Positions 10,530 through 22,069 of a stretch of 64,000 nt of DNA are shown here, in pieces. Both the position numbers and the translations under genes were made by a program. The notes beneath the pieces were generated by a model. That model did not search any database. It worked only from the letters and a program-made list of their open reading frames with translations, and had not been told where the DNA came from. The stretch's first letter is position 1, and each line of letters begins with the position of its first letter. Origin of the DNA: Eumeta japonica (Eukaryota; Arthropoda; Insecta; Lepidoptera; Psychidae); NCBI GenBank assembly GCA_005406025.1, contig BGZK01000722.1, positions 1 to 64,000 on the forward strand. The letters are read 5' to 3'.

Positions 10530-10875
10530 ATCTATACACATACTATATAAGCGAATTACTACTGACGACTGACTGTCTAACTTACTCAGCACGAGATCTC
10601 CGAAACTATACGTCCGATTGACATGAACTTTGGCATAATTATTCTTTTCAGAGCATAAACGTTCACAAGAACGGATTTTACGGAAGTCCTATCAAAAAAA
10701 ATCATGTTTTTATGAGATCTCCGAAAGTATAGGTCCCATTAACTTGAAGTTTTGCATAGTCACTCTTTTCGGGACGTAGAATCCTTACAGAGGCCGGATT
10801 TTAGGCAAATTTTATACAAAAAAATTATCATAATTTTATGTCTATGTGAGCGAAGCCGCGAACAAAAGATAGAGC
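10530..10875 (+). mobile_element. Lepidopteran repeat with internal 120-bp duplication
   Basis: After ACTGACGACTGACTGTC (10560-10576) two head-to-tail units start GAGATCTCCGAAA at about 10594 and 10714 and run some 120 bp each. They share the order GTC(C/A)(G/A)ATT, TTTGCATA or TTTGGCATA, ATTCTTTTC, CGGATTTTA. The right end, GTGAGCGAAGCCGCGAACAA (10847-10866) plus AAGATAG, is a decayed form of the CGAAGCCGCGGGCAAAAGCTAG terminus known from many lepidopteran repeats. Non-coding. Confidence 0.55.
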
Positions 10876-11034
10876 ATTTATAATAAAGACGAAACTTCAG
10901 CTAAAACTTGCAAAAACAAATGTTAAAGGATTTAAAATTTTTTGGATGTTTTATTTAATTTATTTAACATGACTACAACCATAGCAATACATAAACAATA
11001 GTTTATGTACATTTACATTGTATATTTATGTATA

Positions 11035-11474
11035 TATACTCAATTACGCAAAAATTACCGAATGGATTTTAATGAAACTCAACATTATTATAGCTTGTAC
11101 ATCAGAATAACACATAGGTTATGATTCATAGAGATATTGGCCATAAATTCCAGTAGAACCGCAAGTACAGCAAACAGATATATAAAAGCGTAGAACGTTG
11201 CGTCGTGTCTAAACATTGAAAATGTATACTTAAAATTGATTGCGGGTGATCTATGGAATGTATTAAAATACAATAAAAGTATTTTCAAAAATTTTTGTCT
11301 ATTTTTTTGTCTGTTTTAACATATAGATCTCCAGAAGTGTTAGACTAATTTCAAGGGATTTTTGCAGTGGACTTAGGCTCAGATATGGGCTTTATATCAT
11401 CAAAACCAGTTCATGAAATATTAATTAATTTTAAAAATTAATTTTATGGATACAAAGTCACAGGCATAGCTAGT
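11035..11474 (+). mobile_element. CTAGT-ended lepidopteran repeat
   Basis: The left part has ACCGAATGGATTTTAATGAA (11058-11077) then TATTATAGC and CAGAATAACACATAGG. The right part has TTTTTGTCTG, GATCTCC and ends GTCACAGGCATAGCTAGT (11457-11474). These are standard words of a lepidopteran repeat group ending in CTAGT. A small minus frame inside (11088-11288) is incidental. Two adjacent partial copies are possible. Confidence 0.55.
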
Positions 11475-13425
11475 GTCAGTCTATAATTAGTAGCGTTTCC
11501 TTTTTGCCGGTTAACTTAAAAAAAAAACACAAAAAGAGAAATTAATTCTCTATACTTCAGTACATTAGGAAATATTCTTGCTACAATACATTTATCGAAC
11601 ATAGCTAGCTGTACATAATAATCACAAAATACTTACTGTCAACCATTTCATGGTTACGTCATGAAATATTTATAAAGGTTAATTTAAAAACTTAGAAAAT
11701 TTAGAATTTTCAAAAATCTATCTAATTACTGATAAATTGTATTATGAAAATTAGCTTATCTGTTAAATTTTTAAATACCTACGTTATTCACTTCTATATC
11801 CAATTCTTTAAAATTAACGCAACTTGATTCTATTTCTATTTATGTGTGTTACAGCATAAATTTATACATAAACTAACAAACGATTTTAACGTGAGTTCAG
11901 TTCTCGGCAAACATCCTTAAGCTGATAAACCTTGTACAAATTTAACTAAAAGTAATAGCACACTTAGTATTTAAGCCATGCACCGATGACTTAACAGAGT
12001 TATTGAGAGCTTGTATTGGAAATCTATATTTCTCAATAATAACAAAATCAGGTCATTATCTATCATAACTTTTACAACAAAATGCAATAACCAATTAAGA
12101 TTTGCTGTAATACTCAGAGAGCTTGCTAAAAGCATTAAATAGTTACTTAGTAAAGTTTTAAGGAAGTGTTTGTCCAAGAATCAGTTAAGTGCACGTTAGC
12201 GAATTTGACTGGCTTTCAGTGGCACTTCCTTGAACCATTATTAAGCATCAACTAAGAAAGCATCAAAATATTAGTGAGCCCTTTGAGTGGGACAATTAAT
12301 GATGTTAAAAGCCATGTAAAATAATTTATCTGAGGCCTATATTCGTTCTGAACCACACGAACAAAACCGGGTCGTTATGTTGTAAGTAGTGTGAACGGTC
12401 TGTAACAAATTAAAAAGACGTATAGGTGTATAACTATATACAATATATATTTATTAAATTGAAAACTTAAAGTATAATAGTGATTTTAACACCAAAGAAT
12501 CTAAACTAAATCAAAAAGTTTTAGTTTGGTATAAAAAAAATATTGAATCAAAGCTATTACTCATAATGTCTATATATTTCTACCAACAAACTTTGTGCAG
12601 TTCAACTGCTTGGACAAACAAAGTCTTTGAACGTATTTTCTACGACTCCCAAGAATTTTTTTTCTACTTGGATAAACTTGCGAAGTATCAAAAATCATTA
12701 GATCAACATCACGATCATTAATAAAACCATCATCAAAAAAGTGTTCCTTAGAGAGAAACTAAAATGTATGACATAAGTCTAATTTTATATTTTTTACGTG
12801 TTACATTTATTATTTTTATTTATAATAACCATATTCAAATCAAGTAAGTATCTATAGATATGATTATTTGCAGTGTTAATAAAAGAATATGTAACACATT
12901 TGATAGAACACCATGGCTAGAAACAGTATCCGGATAATATAACAATTTTTTTAATAATGAATTATAAGGAACCATAAATTTATAATTATTTTGTAATTAT
13001 TAAAAAATCTTAGAAAACATCTATTGATTGGTATTATTTTACTAGTTATATCAATCATTTTTTTTCTGTTGGCAAATATACCTACGGTCAATTGTGAAAC
13101 GAAATAAATCAGTGGTGACATTTAATCGTTTCTTATCGTATGCAGATAGACATTGCCACATTTTATGATTCTACATAAGAACGATCTCGAATAAAATACC
13201 GGTGTTACTAATTTCATTAATTTTTGTTCATGTATAAGTTAGTATTTTGGTAGCATATAGAAGAGCTTTGAAAATACATACAAATTCATAGTTCATATTA
13301 AAAAAATATCACATTTTATATCACATTTCATAAAAATTACATTTAAATTAGACATAAAGTTATTTTTTACTTTGCAGTAGGGTCTTATATATATTATAGA
13401 ATTTATAAGAAGCTAACGAATATGC
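11475..13425. other. Long AT-rich non-coding stretch
   Basis: About 2 kb of AT-rich DNA. The best minus frame (11971-12177) is 68 codons of leucine/serine-rich sequence with no recognised similarity. No repeat ends were recognised. Confidence 0.5.
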
Positions 13426-13427
13426 AA

Positions 13428-13890
13428 CCCATTGGAAAGCAGATGGTCACCGTCGCCCATGGGTACCCGCAACAATGGAAGAGTTACTAGTGGGTTGTCG
13501 GCCATTTAAATAAAAATGCGCTCTTTTTTAAAGACACCCTTGTCAAACTTTGTTAGGAATACCGCTGTCGGTAAATTCCAAAGCCTTACCGCACATGGCA
13601 GAAAGTTGCATATGGAGCGTACGGTAACAGAACATCAGCCATCTAGATGGTGCTGATGGTATTTCCGGTGAGCAAGATTATGACGGAAATCAGTAACAGG
13701 TCTGAAGTTGAACTGCACCAGCAGAGCGCTCCCCAAGACACACGTGATAGAGCATGCACAAAGATATTACGTCTGCTCGCAAAGCCAATTGGTCAAGTTA
13801 ACTGGATACTACTGGTTCGCTGATGATTCGAGAATAAAAGAAAAGGCGTTGATCCGGCTTGAAATACTATTGCGTTATGTTGAACACCTC
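13428..13890 (+). mobile_element. Interspersed repeat R3, copy 1
   Basis: The sequence AGATGGTCACCGTCGCCCAT (13441-13460), then GGGTTGTCGGCC, GCGCTCTTTTT, CCATCTAGATGGTGCT and GATGATTCGAGA, appears in the same order at 25532-25860. The words match a common lepidopteran repeat of non-LTR or SINE-like type. It is non-coding: a 65-codon plus frame (13708-13905) is an incidental reading. The two copies are well diverged from each other, so both are old. Confidence 0.6.
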
Positions 13891-16800
13891 AAGCTTTTTT
13901 TTTAAGATAGTTTTACTTTGTTTTCTTGATGAACTCAAAACTGAACGCTGCTCGATATGTCGACATTAAGGATCCCGTTATTTGGTGTGACCCTAAAGGG
14001 AGTGATTCCAAAGACGGCGAAGGGGGATTTTAAGCGGTAAACGCGCAAATTTGTGTCTTTTGCGGGTCAAATTTAACAAGCTTAAATTTGCTTCATTATA
14101 TGAATTGTGTTAAAGCTGTCTTCATTTCAGACACTAGTTGGTTTAAACACTAAATAACACGGTAAATATTAGTGTAGCCGGTGTATACAAGGCATACAGC
14201 CTTGAGGAATATAATCGGAGTGTATTTGTGCTTATATTTATTATTCGCTAACATGGCATGAATTTTAGTTAATGCAATAATGAATAACAAAACCAACATT
14301 ATTAAAATAACTAACAAACATAAAAAACACTATGAAAATAAAACAAGTTAATTTCTTAATTTCCCTTTCAAGTAGTACAAATGATACCATAGAGTAAACA
14401 GATTCCGACATAATCACAGAATACAAAGAAATAGCTCAATGTTTTCGGAAATGGAAGACTATTCCATAGAGTCTAAACATAAGTGCCTTTGTTATTAGAG
14501 AACAAATATTTCTTATTGATTGTCAAGTATTCATTGTTCGTATATATAAATTCCGTTCAGAAACTAAACTCACGGCAATTTAAATACTTTTTACATTTAC
14601 TTTCCATATTAAATTAAAATAATTACTTATTAATTTGTGTATAAATACAAAATAATCTAGACGTTCTTGATATTTTATTTGTGGCAAGTGCGTATAAAAT
14701 GGGTGCCATTTTTTTCATGCTATATATACACTGATATTAAAAATGTTTGTATACATTTTCTGAGTGCAGAGCACAACATATAGATTCCGTTTCTTCTGTT
14801 TGGGTTTGCATTATAAATATTAATAATGTCCCATAGAATATTCATACCCAAATAACTTATATAAAAAAAATCAAACTTTAAAATCCAAATCAGACAATAT
14901 TAAAGAATAAGACACGGTATTAGGAAAGTTGCGAATATGTATTAACTAAGGGCACTTATTGCTCTTAAAAGTTTTTTTTTTTTCAGTATTAAATCTAAGC
15001 ATTAAAGGCAACGAGCAAGCGAGCGAGAGAAGATCGTGTTTCGCGTGTTTACATCCAGGATTATCTGCCGCTTTAACTCACGCCGGAACGTTAGAACGTG
15101 TCTACACGAATTAGAATGATAATTATTGATCAAATTAACGTCGATCTATATCGGCTTAAAATTATGAACGGAAATTTCAAATTAATAACACATAAGTACA
15201 AGACTAAACTAATTTTTCGTAGTGAACTAATATCAAGAAAACCGTCATTGAAATCGCTCGTGACTGAACGTTTTCTGTTTTCGCATGCACATAAAAAAAA
15301 TAATTTAACAAGGCGAATATTATTGTATGTCTAGAATTTCTTTGCTAATGCAATCAAATGAGAAAATCATTTCAGTCTTTTGTAATTATTTCACAGTTTA
15401 ATGAGTAAATAAGAACGATGGTCAGACATTGTCATGATTAGCACCATACTTTCAATTCAACCAGTCACGCGAATGAAAAGGATTGACATCCGGATATACT
15501 GAAAGAGGCATGATTGAAGAGAAGATTGCAATTTTCTCTGTAGCGCAAAAGGAAAATGATGCGCCCATAGGCTTAGATAGAACGTACAGCCAGAAATAAG
15601 AGTTAGGCTAGGAGAATAAATAATTTATAGTATAACTATTAATTAAATCCTATGAGAGGGCTAAGCTAAATTGCGTCATTACTCCTCATTGAATGGTGTA
15701 ATTTAGTGGTCTGTTTCTAAAATTTTAAAATAATTCCACTGCTGTATCTTTTTTTTGCGTTTTGTCTTTTCTTTGTCAGTCTGATTTAATTCCTATTATT
15801 TGATTCATTTAAGCCCTAAGCCATGGACGGAGAAATCATCGTTTATGTAAAATTTGGTAGATCGACAATTAATTTTATTTGTTTGCAGGTATCAAAAGCT
15901 ATTAATTATAGACTTATAAATTCTATGCAAATTTTGATACGAAAATTACTCACAATATTACAATTATAATAATAATGAAAAAAATGAATTAATATTACAA
16001 CAGTCCCAGAAAGGTAATTTTATATTGTATAGAAAAAATGTGCATGCTTAAAAAAAAGTAACACGCTTATCTCATATTTATAATTTTTGTATAGATCTGC
16101 TACTCTGTCTTCACACAGTGTTGACTTAAATACACGAAAATGTGTACAAAATATGAACAAATATTAGAGCATTCAGAGAAACAATTATTTTCACTTTTCG
16201 CATTACAAGTTTTACAATGATTTTAAACACATGTCATCAGTGTGCACTCGCCCTTATTTCTCTGTCTGGATGTTATAATCAGATGCGGTACATACGTACA
16301 CATAGTGTTTATAATCTACGTATTTCTTCTAACTAGGAACTTTGTATAAAATCGTAAGATAAAGCCCAGAATCGTGACTTAGTTTTACGCCATGACCAAG
16401 AAGGTACTTGTATGTTACCTTACATTCCTAATTACTGAGATATTGAATTCGCATGAACTCATCGAAACTAAATCTATTGAAACACAGATCTAACAAAAAG
16501 AAATGGGGAAATAATAATAAATTACATTTTTTTTCTGGATTTATGTTATCTAACTATATGTAGTTATGTCTAATCCTGTGAATATACCTAATCTTTATTG
16601 TTATACGTTATGTAGTTACAATCATTTTTCATTTTCAATTCTGACCTTAATCTAGATGACCATTTATAGATAATAGAATCATAATTTAACCCAAGTTTTT
16701 TAGCCAGTCCAATTGATGTCCTATTGTGATTGTATGCCTTATTTCTTTATCTAGAAGGTAAGCAATATCTTGTTAAAATCTAAGCAAAATACCTATTATA

Positions 16801-17030
16801 ATTTGGACTATAACCAAAACAATAATAAAAATATACAAAAAACCAAAAATGTATTAAAAAATGGGATTTATCAAATTAAAAATAAAATTAAAACAAAAAT
16901 TACTTAACGATATGTGCAAGTAATAAAACCACAAAAATAGAATAAAACAAAATATAGATAAATGCCAGCTCCAATATATAATTTATTAATAGTATATTAG
17001 TTCTCGGATTCGGTGAGGTCTTTGTATCGG
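13891..17030. other. Long AT-rich non-coding stretch
   Basis: There is a moderately GC-rich patch at 13960-14070 and a short CpG patch near 15010-15100, which precedes a 78-codon plus frame (15098-15334) of lysine/isoleucine/arginine-rich, unrecognised sequence. The remainder is AT-rich. No repeat family was identified. Confidence 0.45.
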
Positions 17031-17034
17031 GCAA

Positions 17035-17420
17035 TAATTTAAAAATTAATCAAGATCGAAACTCGAAGATAAGAGCTGGGAAATAATTTCCGTCCGCCCG
17101 TCCGTTTGAGGCTGCGACGATAAACTATAGGCGTTATAAATTCTAAAACCTCGAGCAAATAGGACCAGGGAGGAGCACGGAGTAGTGACATGCGACACAG
17201 GCGCGGTGACGGCATTCGGTTATTATTAGTTTTTTTGTTCGCGCTCACTCTCGGCCCCACGTCACTCCCCACTCTCCCGGTCGCCATTCCTGCGAGTAGA
17301 GGGATTTTTTTCACATATATTTTTTCCGTGCGAACCGTCGCGCGTCGCCCCCGATGCATAGGAAATTGACAAGATATATTTCGATGTACGGATGCGTCCC
17401 GCGTTGACTGAACTGATTTA
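17035..17420. promoter_or_regulatory. CpG-rich islet
   Basis: A GC-rich, CpG-rich block, pyrimidine-rich on the plus strand near 17240-17300 (CTCTCGGCCCCACGTCACTC). The minus frame of 106 codons across it is highly basic and arginine-rich, as expected of a chance frame through GC-rich DNA, and is not similar to anything I know. Possible promoter or enhancer. Confidence 0.3.
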
Positions 17421-17795
17421 TTTACTTATCGCTTACCAGATGTGATTTTTGGAATAGTGTTAACGATTTTACCCTACAATTATGTTGAGATAGCAATACA
17501 AACAATTGCAAAATAATGATAATTTTTTTTTACCATGAAAGCCTTCAATAGATTTGCGTACCGGGCGCTACATTTTCACGAAATTTCGCATCACAAATAC
17601 ACCACAATCACCAAACACCGATACGTTATTCATTAATTGAACGACGATGACTTTAATAAGTACGTCTGCTTCGTTTCCTGTCAAATAAAGATTTCTCAAC
17701 TCGTAATCCTTTCTGTAACATTACAGAACCACTTTCGACGGCAATTACGCAACTCTTATAAAAGCTTCGTAAGTCACTAAACGTATGCGTGGACC
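17421..17795. other. Spacer between two islets
   Basis: Mixed-composition DNA without an open frame. Nothing specific is recognised. Confidence 0.35.
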
Positions 17796-17799
17796 GGTT

Positions 17800-18180
17800 T
17801 TTTATCTTCAACGAAATAATATCAAAGGTATCGCGGGCGGCGCGGCTCCGCGGTCGGCCGACGCACGAACAACTGATAGCCGAAAACGCGATTCAATGCA
17901 AAAGGCAGCCTTAACCTTGATGTTTATAAATAAAAAAAAAAAACACTGTTATGCAAGAATGTAAAGGACCTCAGAATGGGGCTGCGCTGTGTGAGGAATC
18001 GTTTTACGGCCGCCGCCGAGATAAAGCGTTTGTTTTCGGTCGTAAATAAAGCGACTGCAACAGGTACTGTTTGTTGGCAGACACAATCACGCGGCCACTT
18101 TCACTTTCGGGCGCATCCTTGAGGCGGGAGTCGAGCGACGCGGTTTTGGAAATTGTCGTTTCCGAATCATTTGCTTTACT
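17800..18180. promoter_or_regulatory. CpG-rich islet with TTTACGGCC and GTAAATAAA words
   Basis: Contains GCGGGCGGCGCGGCTCCGCG (17833-17852) and, near 18000-18060, TTTTACGGCCGCCGCCGAG followed by GATAAAGCG and CGTAAATAAAGCG. TTTACGG and TAAATAAAG resemble posterior-Hox and Fork-head/Caudal type sites, but single words prove nothing. The plus frame 18071-18277 is short and does not look like a protein family. Confidence 0.3.
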
Positions 18181-18351
18181 CGATTCGAGTTACAAAATAT
18201 ACATACTCTCCTATCTATATTTTTACGCCACTCAAACCAAAATATTCATGGTTTATTCTTCAAAATTATTCTTTTAGCAATTTTCTGAGATATAAATTGT
18301 GTGCCTTTATTTTATGCGCTCAATAAAAAGAAAAAAACGAATACCAAAAAA
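18181..18351. other. AT-rich spacer
   Basis: Short AT-rich interval leading into the inverted R1 copy. Nothing is recognised. Confidence 0.35.
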
Positions 18352-18821
18352 ATTTGGTTGCCTGTAAAGTCGGTATACGGGCGAAAGTTTTACGTGACAA
18401 CGACTTTGAATGGTAAAATCATTTTAATGTGAATATTCATTCGTATAGTAGGAAGAAGGATGAAATAATAGTTAACAATTTAAAACATTTATTTATACAA
18501 AGAATTATATTTAAAACATTAATTTATACAAAGAATCTCGCACTGAATTTCATATTAACAAAATTTTATTTTTACCTTTACACATACATACGTATTTATA
18601 TACAAATATACATACAATAACTTGCAATACATTTGCAAGCTATGCACTAATTCTCTAGTGCTGCGCGCGCGGCAGACCGATCATAGTTGAGTGGGAGAGA
18701 GACGCAAGGCATTCGGCGGGCCTCTCTCTCGTTCGGTGACTCATCGTTACGTTACCGAGCGTTACACTTTTTCAAAGTGACTCCCAGCCGCAACCTAATT
18801 TAAGACGTTGTCACGTCAAAA
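18352..18821 (-). mobile_element. Interspersed repeat R1, copy 2 (inverted)
   Basis: This is the reverse complement of the sequence at 941-1395. It begins GGTTGCCTGTAAAGTCGG (18356-18373) and ends AAGACGTTGTCACGTCA (18802-18818). It keeps the internal duplication and the GC-rich block with CCGATCATAGTTGAGTGGG. By eye it is nearly identical to copy 1, with only a few substitutions and small indels, and is closer to copy 1 than copy 3 is. Plus frame 18429-18620 through it is a repeat artefact. Confidence 0.7.
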
Positions 18822-18969
18822 AAATGTAATATTTATTGTACGTTTTTTGTCAAATTTTTATTCTGAAAACTTTAATGCTGACTATAAGTACACCCGTTTC
18901 GAATTTAATGGGATTGCAAATACCCACGAATGTTCGAATTACAATAGCGATCACTAAAAAATGCATGTA
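18822..18969. other. AT-rich spacer
   Basis: Covers most of a 69-codon plus frame (18836-19045) of no recognised similarity that runs into the next islet. Confidence 0.35.
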
Positions 18970-19290
18970 CTTAGATCGAGTACCTACATTCAGCCAGTTC
19001 GGGGTCGGGGCGCGACCGACCCACTCCTACGCAGCGAATAATTGAAGTGTAGCATGAATAATATTTGGGCGTCGTCACGCACATCCCGCCGGCGCGGCCG
19101 GCGCGGCCGAATCGATACATAATTATAGAGTGAAAACGAACTCCCTCATAAATATAATATTAAACATCGGCTAGTGCAGGGCGCGGCCGGAACCTCCCGA
19201 AGCCGGCGCACAGAGCGGCGAGCACGAGTAGCGACGGGGCGGGGCCGCGGCGCCTAACTCGTCGCGAAGCGTGATATTCCAACTACGACT
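18970..19290. promoter_or_regulatory. CpG-rich islet
   Basis: Very GC-rich (GGCGCGGCCGGCGCGGCCGA, 19091-19110; GGGGCGGGGCCGCGGCG near 19236). The CGGCGCGGC word is tandemly doubled at 19091-19109. No core promoter motif or open frame of interest. It may be regulatory DNA. Confidence 0.3.
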
Positions 19291-20640
19291 ATTTGCAAGC
19301 TATACCGAGACAGGCAACTTAGCGCTTACTTTATCTCTAGTAGTATTAAACTTATTTACTATACCATTGATGTGCATTACTCCTATTTGGAAATTGTTAA
19401 GGGAAGTTAAGTGAAAAACTATTATCATCATACAAACTGTATGTTTCGAATGAATTTTCGGCATTCAGGTTTTGATCGATGTTTATAAAGATACAACCAT
19501 TCCTACTATAACTCTGTGCATACCAAACTTATCATAATTAACGATTTTTTCGTCGGCTCTTTCTCTGAGAGTACTCTCTCAAATGAGAAAATTGATAGCA
19601 TGATCTGTTAAATATTTAAGAGCAACCCAAACACAGCCTTTTCTCTAATTAATTGAAAGAATAAGATTTTTATACGTAACAAATATCAGAAATTAAAAAT
19701 ACTGATTTGCCGTCAATTTATGCTTGCTATGTTTGATAGCCCGAATTAATTTTATTCCATTAGAATCGATATTTGGCTTTTGATAAACAATGTAAATGTA
19801 CTAATTTTCAAATAATTATTTAAATACATTAGCAATAATACCTCTTATTTCGAACATTTAAAAAACCGTTCATTCTACTCGTACATATATAATTTCGATC
19901 AAATTATATTGGGACGTACATATATTTTTACTTCTTACTTTTCAATTCGTATTTCTATATTCACTTGATTGGAGTGTCACATGGAACGATACACATATAC
20001 GTACCGCGGTATCCATTGTGTTAGATGTAGACCACTCGCATTAAATGACGTCATACAGCACAAGAGTAGGAGGGAGTGTTTTTGGCAGTCATTGAAATTA
20101 CAACACAAAGTAAGTACATGAACATAGCATATACGTACTTATCTTAGTCGTTAAACCAAACTATACATTGAAAAGAAAAGTTCTGATTAAAGATAAAATA
20201 TTTCGCCCGAGTTTTCGCCATCGCCTAGTTTTAACGGTTGCGTGTCTGCCGGCAGTTAAAATTTGATTTCGGCTAAATGGGTATCAAAGCGCGGTAACTT
20301 CTCGGATAGATAGAAAAATTGTCCGTGAAATTTCTTGCATGTTGTTGCGTGTGGCCTGATAGGGGAGCGCGCTTAATTATTAAAACTTTTGTCTGTTATT
20401 ATCTTCCTTGTCTTGCTAAAAATCTGTAACAAAAACTATTCAGTTAAAGCATTTTATTCTTTCAGTGTCGTCCCTAAAACCATTTTTTTACGTTATTACG
20501 TTTTTTTTTTGTTATCCGTGTCGATTTATGGAATAAAAAAAAATACAAATGAGCGTGGAAAGCATTTATTCGACCCGCCCGCATAATTTATAATAACTAA
20601 ATAAGAAGGGTCAACCCACTCATGGCTCTATTGCCTTAAT
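19291..20640. other. Mostly AT-rich stretch
   Basis: The only marked signals are the CRE-like palindrome and donor-like sequence at 20045-20110 (separate entry) and a modest GC rise near 20200-20380. No credible coding frame. Confidence 0.4.
20045..20110 (+). promoter_or_regulatory. Full CRE palindrome with nearby initiator-like and donor-like words
   Basis: ATGACGTCAT (20045-20054) is a perfect CREB/ATF-type palindrome. About 30 bp downstream is GGCAGTCATT, which contains the arthropod initiator core CAGTC, and about 20 bp beyond it GTAAGTAC. Together these could mark a small promoter and non-coding first exon, but each word is short enough to occur by chance. Confidence 0.25.
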
Positions 20641-20644
20641 GCAA

Positions 20645-21240
20645 GGAGCAGATAACAAAAACAAAGCGATCTTCAGTTAATCTATGAGGGCAGTCGGTTA
20701 ATAAGCATCTGCTCATAGGAATCCGCCGACGTATCGCATCTGTTGTGTCGTCGCCGGCACAAGCGTTATTTTTTCGAAATTCGAAATGGTTACGGCCAAT
20801 GCCGAACGGCAGATGTTATTTCCCATGGTGGGTTCGAAATCGTACTTTTTATTCGAAGATGGACCCTAACAATGGGGACGTAAAATTTAAAAAAGCTCCG
20901 TCGGACGTCGTGCGAGTCATCGGAAGGAGTTTTTTAAACGGTTTGTTTTTATATTGCCGGCCAGTTAGATTATGTTGTTCGAATTTTAAATTTGGCCGCG
21001 GTTTTTGTCGGGCCCCATCGCGTAGGCAAGCGATGGCGGCCGATAACGGTAAACGAGGTCATTACTAAACACACCGTCCTCAATTTACGTAAAAGCCGCG
21101 CACTCGGCGCGCTGACGGCCCTAACCCGGCGATTTTGACAGTTTAAAAAGTTGTTAACTCGAATATTGAGACTTGTTTTATACGCGCTTGATTCGTTCTC
21201 GATTTGCAATGCTTTCGTGAGACACGAAATCCGTTTAATT
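20645..21240. promoter_or_regulatory. Longest CpG-rich islet, with overlapping frames on both strands
   Basis: About 600 bp of CpG-rich DNA. On the plus strand 20799-21068 is open for 89 codons from an ATG (MPNGRCYFPWWVRNR at the start), and the open stretch continues upstream to 20745 without an ATG. The product would be basic and rich in F, R, C and W, without a recognisable domain. An overlapping minus frame (20970-21209) is also open, as expected from composition. I favour constrained non-coding DNA; a small protein is possible but unlikely. Confidence 0.3.
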
Positions 21241-21960
21241 AATAATATATATCATATATATAACAATAAAGACAAAATATACAATTTTAGGTGCTTTATG
21301 AAGTAAAAACTTCTTTACACACATTAGTTGATTTTCGAAATTGTAAAATCTTATAAATTCGCGTCGCCGCCATACTAGTCAGCGACACGCTAATGCAGGA
21401 TTTGAGGAAATTTTTTATGCGCGTTGGACGAGTTCATGCTAATACAGTATGGGTGAAATCTTCTTTATGTGTGTTGGGCGATTTTTGTATAAGTAAAACC
21501 TTATTATTTTGCGTCACCGACAAGTTGATGTTAACAGTATATTCTAATTAACACTACATATGAAATCTTTTTTGTATATGTGAAAATTATATTTATAAAT
21601 TTGACTGAGCTGCAATATTTTGTTGTGTCGTTTAAAGGAAAAGGTTTAAATCTTGCTATTCAAACTTTTATGTCCAAATTGATTTTAATTTTAAATTTAT
21701 TGAGTTTGTACAGCACATCATGTGGTTTGATTAATAAACGAATCGTATAAAAATAAATATAATTGTTGTTCAGGATGTCGAGAGACGTGATAACCAAACA
21801 AATGTTTATGATCTCAGTTTATGAATTATAATATTTTAATTTTCGATATTACAACAAATTGAAAATCACAAAAAAACACTGCTTGCGATATTCAGGTTTT
21901 TGTCATACTACTGCAGAAGTATCCACATTCTCACTATTTTATTAAGTATTAATAGGTTTT
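21241..21960. other. AT-rich non-coding stretch
   Basis: There is a small GC rise at 21360-21480 in which CTAATGCAGG and CTAATACAG-type words recur about 60 bp apart. No coding frame. Confidence 0.4.
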
Positions 21961-21968
21961 AAAATTAT

Positions 21969-22059
21969 ATGTCTGTCGCTCATATAGATTTCACTACCAG
22001 TATCACTAATGCCATGGTAATCACAAAGATCGAAGCCTTAAAGTACTTCCGAGGCACGG
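21969..22059 (+). CDS. Candidate short exon with consensus splice donor, unrecognised
   Basis: From the ATG at 21969 thirty codons are open (MSVAHIDFTTSITNAMVITK at the start, then IEALKYFRGT). The sequence then reads ACGG|GTGAGTATTTT, a consensus 5' splice site at 22060, in phase 1. If not spliced the frame stops 15-18 bases later. Composition of this stretch is more coding-like than its flanks and the peptide has a balanced amino-acid mix. A TAATAG acceptor-like sequence lies just upstream (about 21950-21955), though without a strong pyrimidine tract. No family is recognised and no partner exon was found. Confidence 0.2.
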
Positions 22060-22069
22060 GTGAGTATTT

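Noticed and set aside
17039..17359. 106-codon minus frame
   Set aside because: Arginine-rich reading of a CpG islet, no domain, no splice context.
17425..17460. Minus-strand CTG|GTAAGCG donor-like word beside an islet
   Set aside because: No open stretch upstream, and such words are expected by chance several times in the window.
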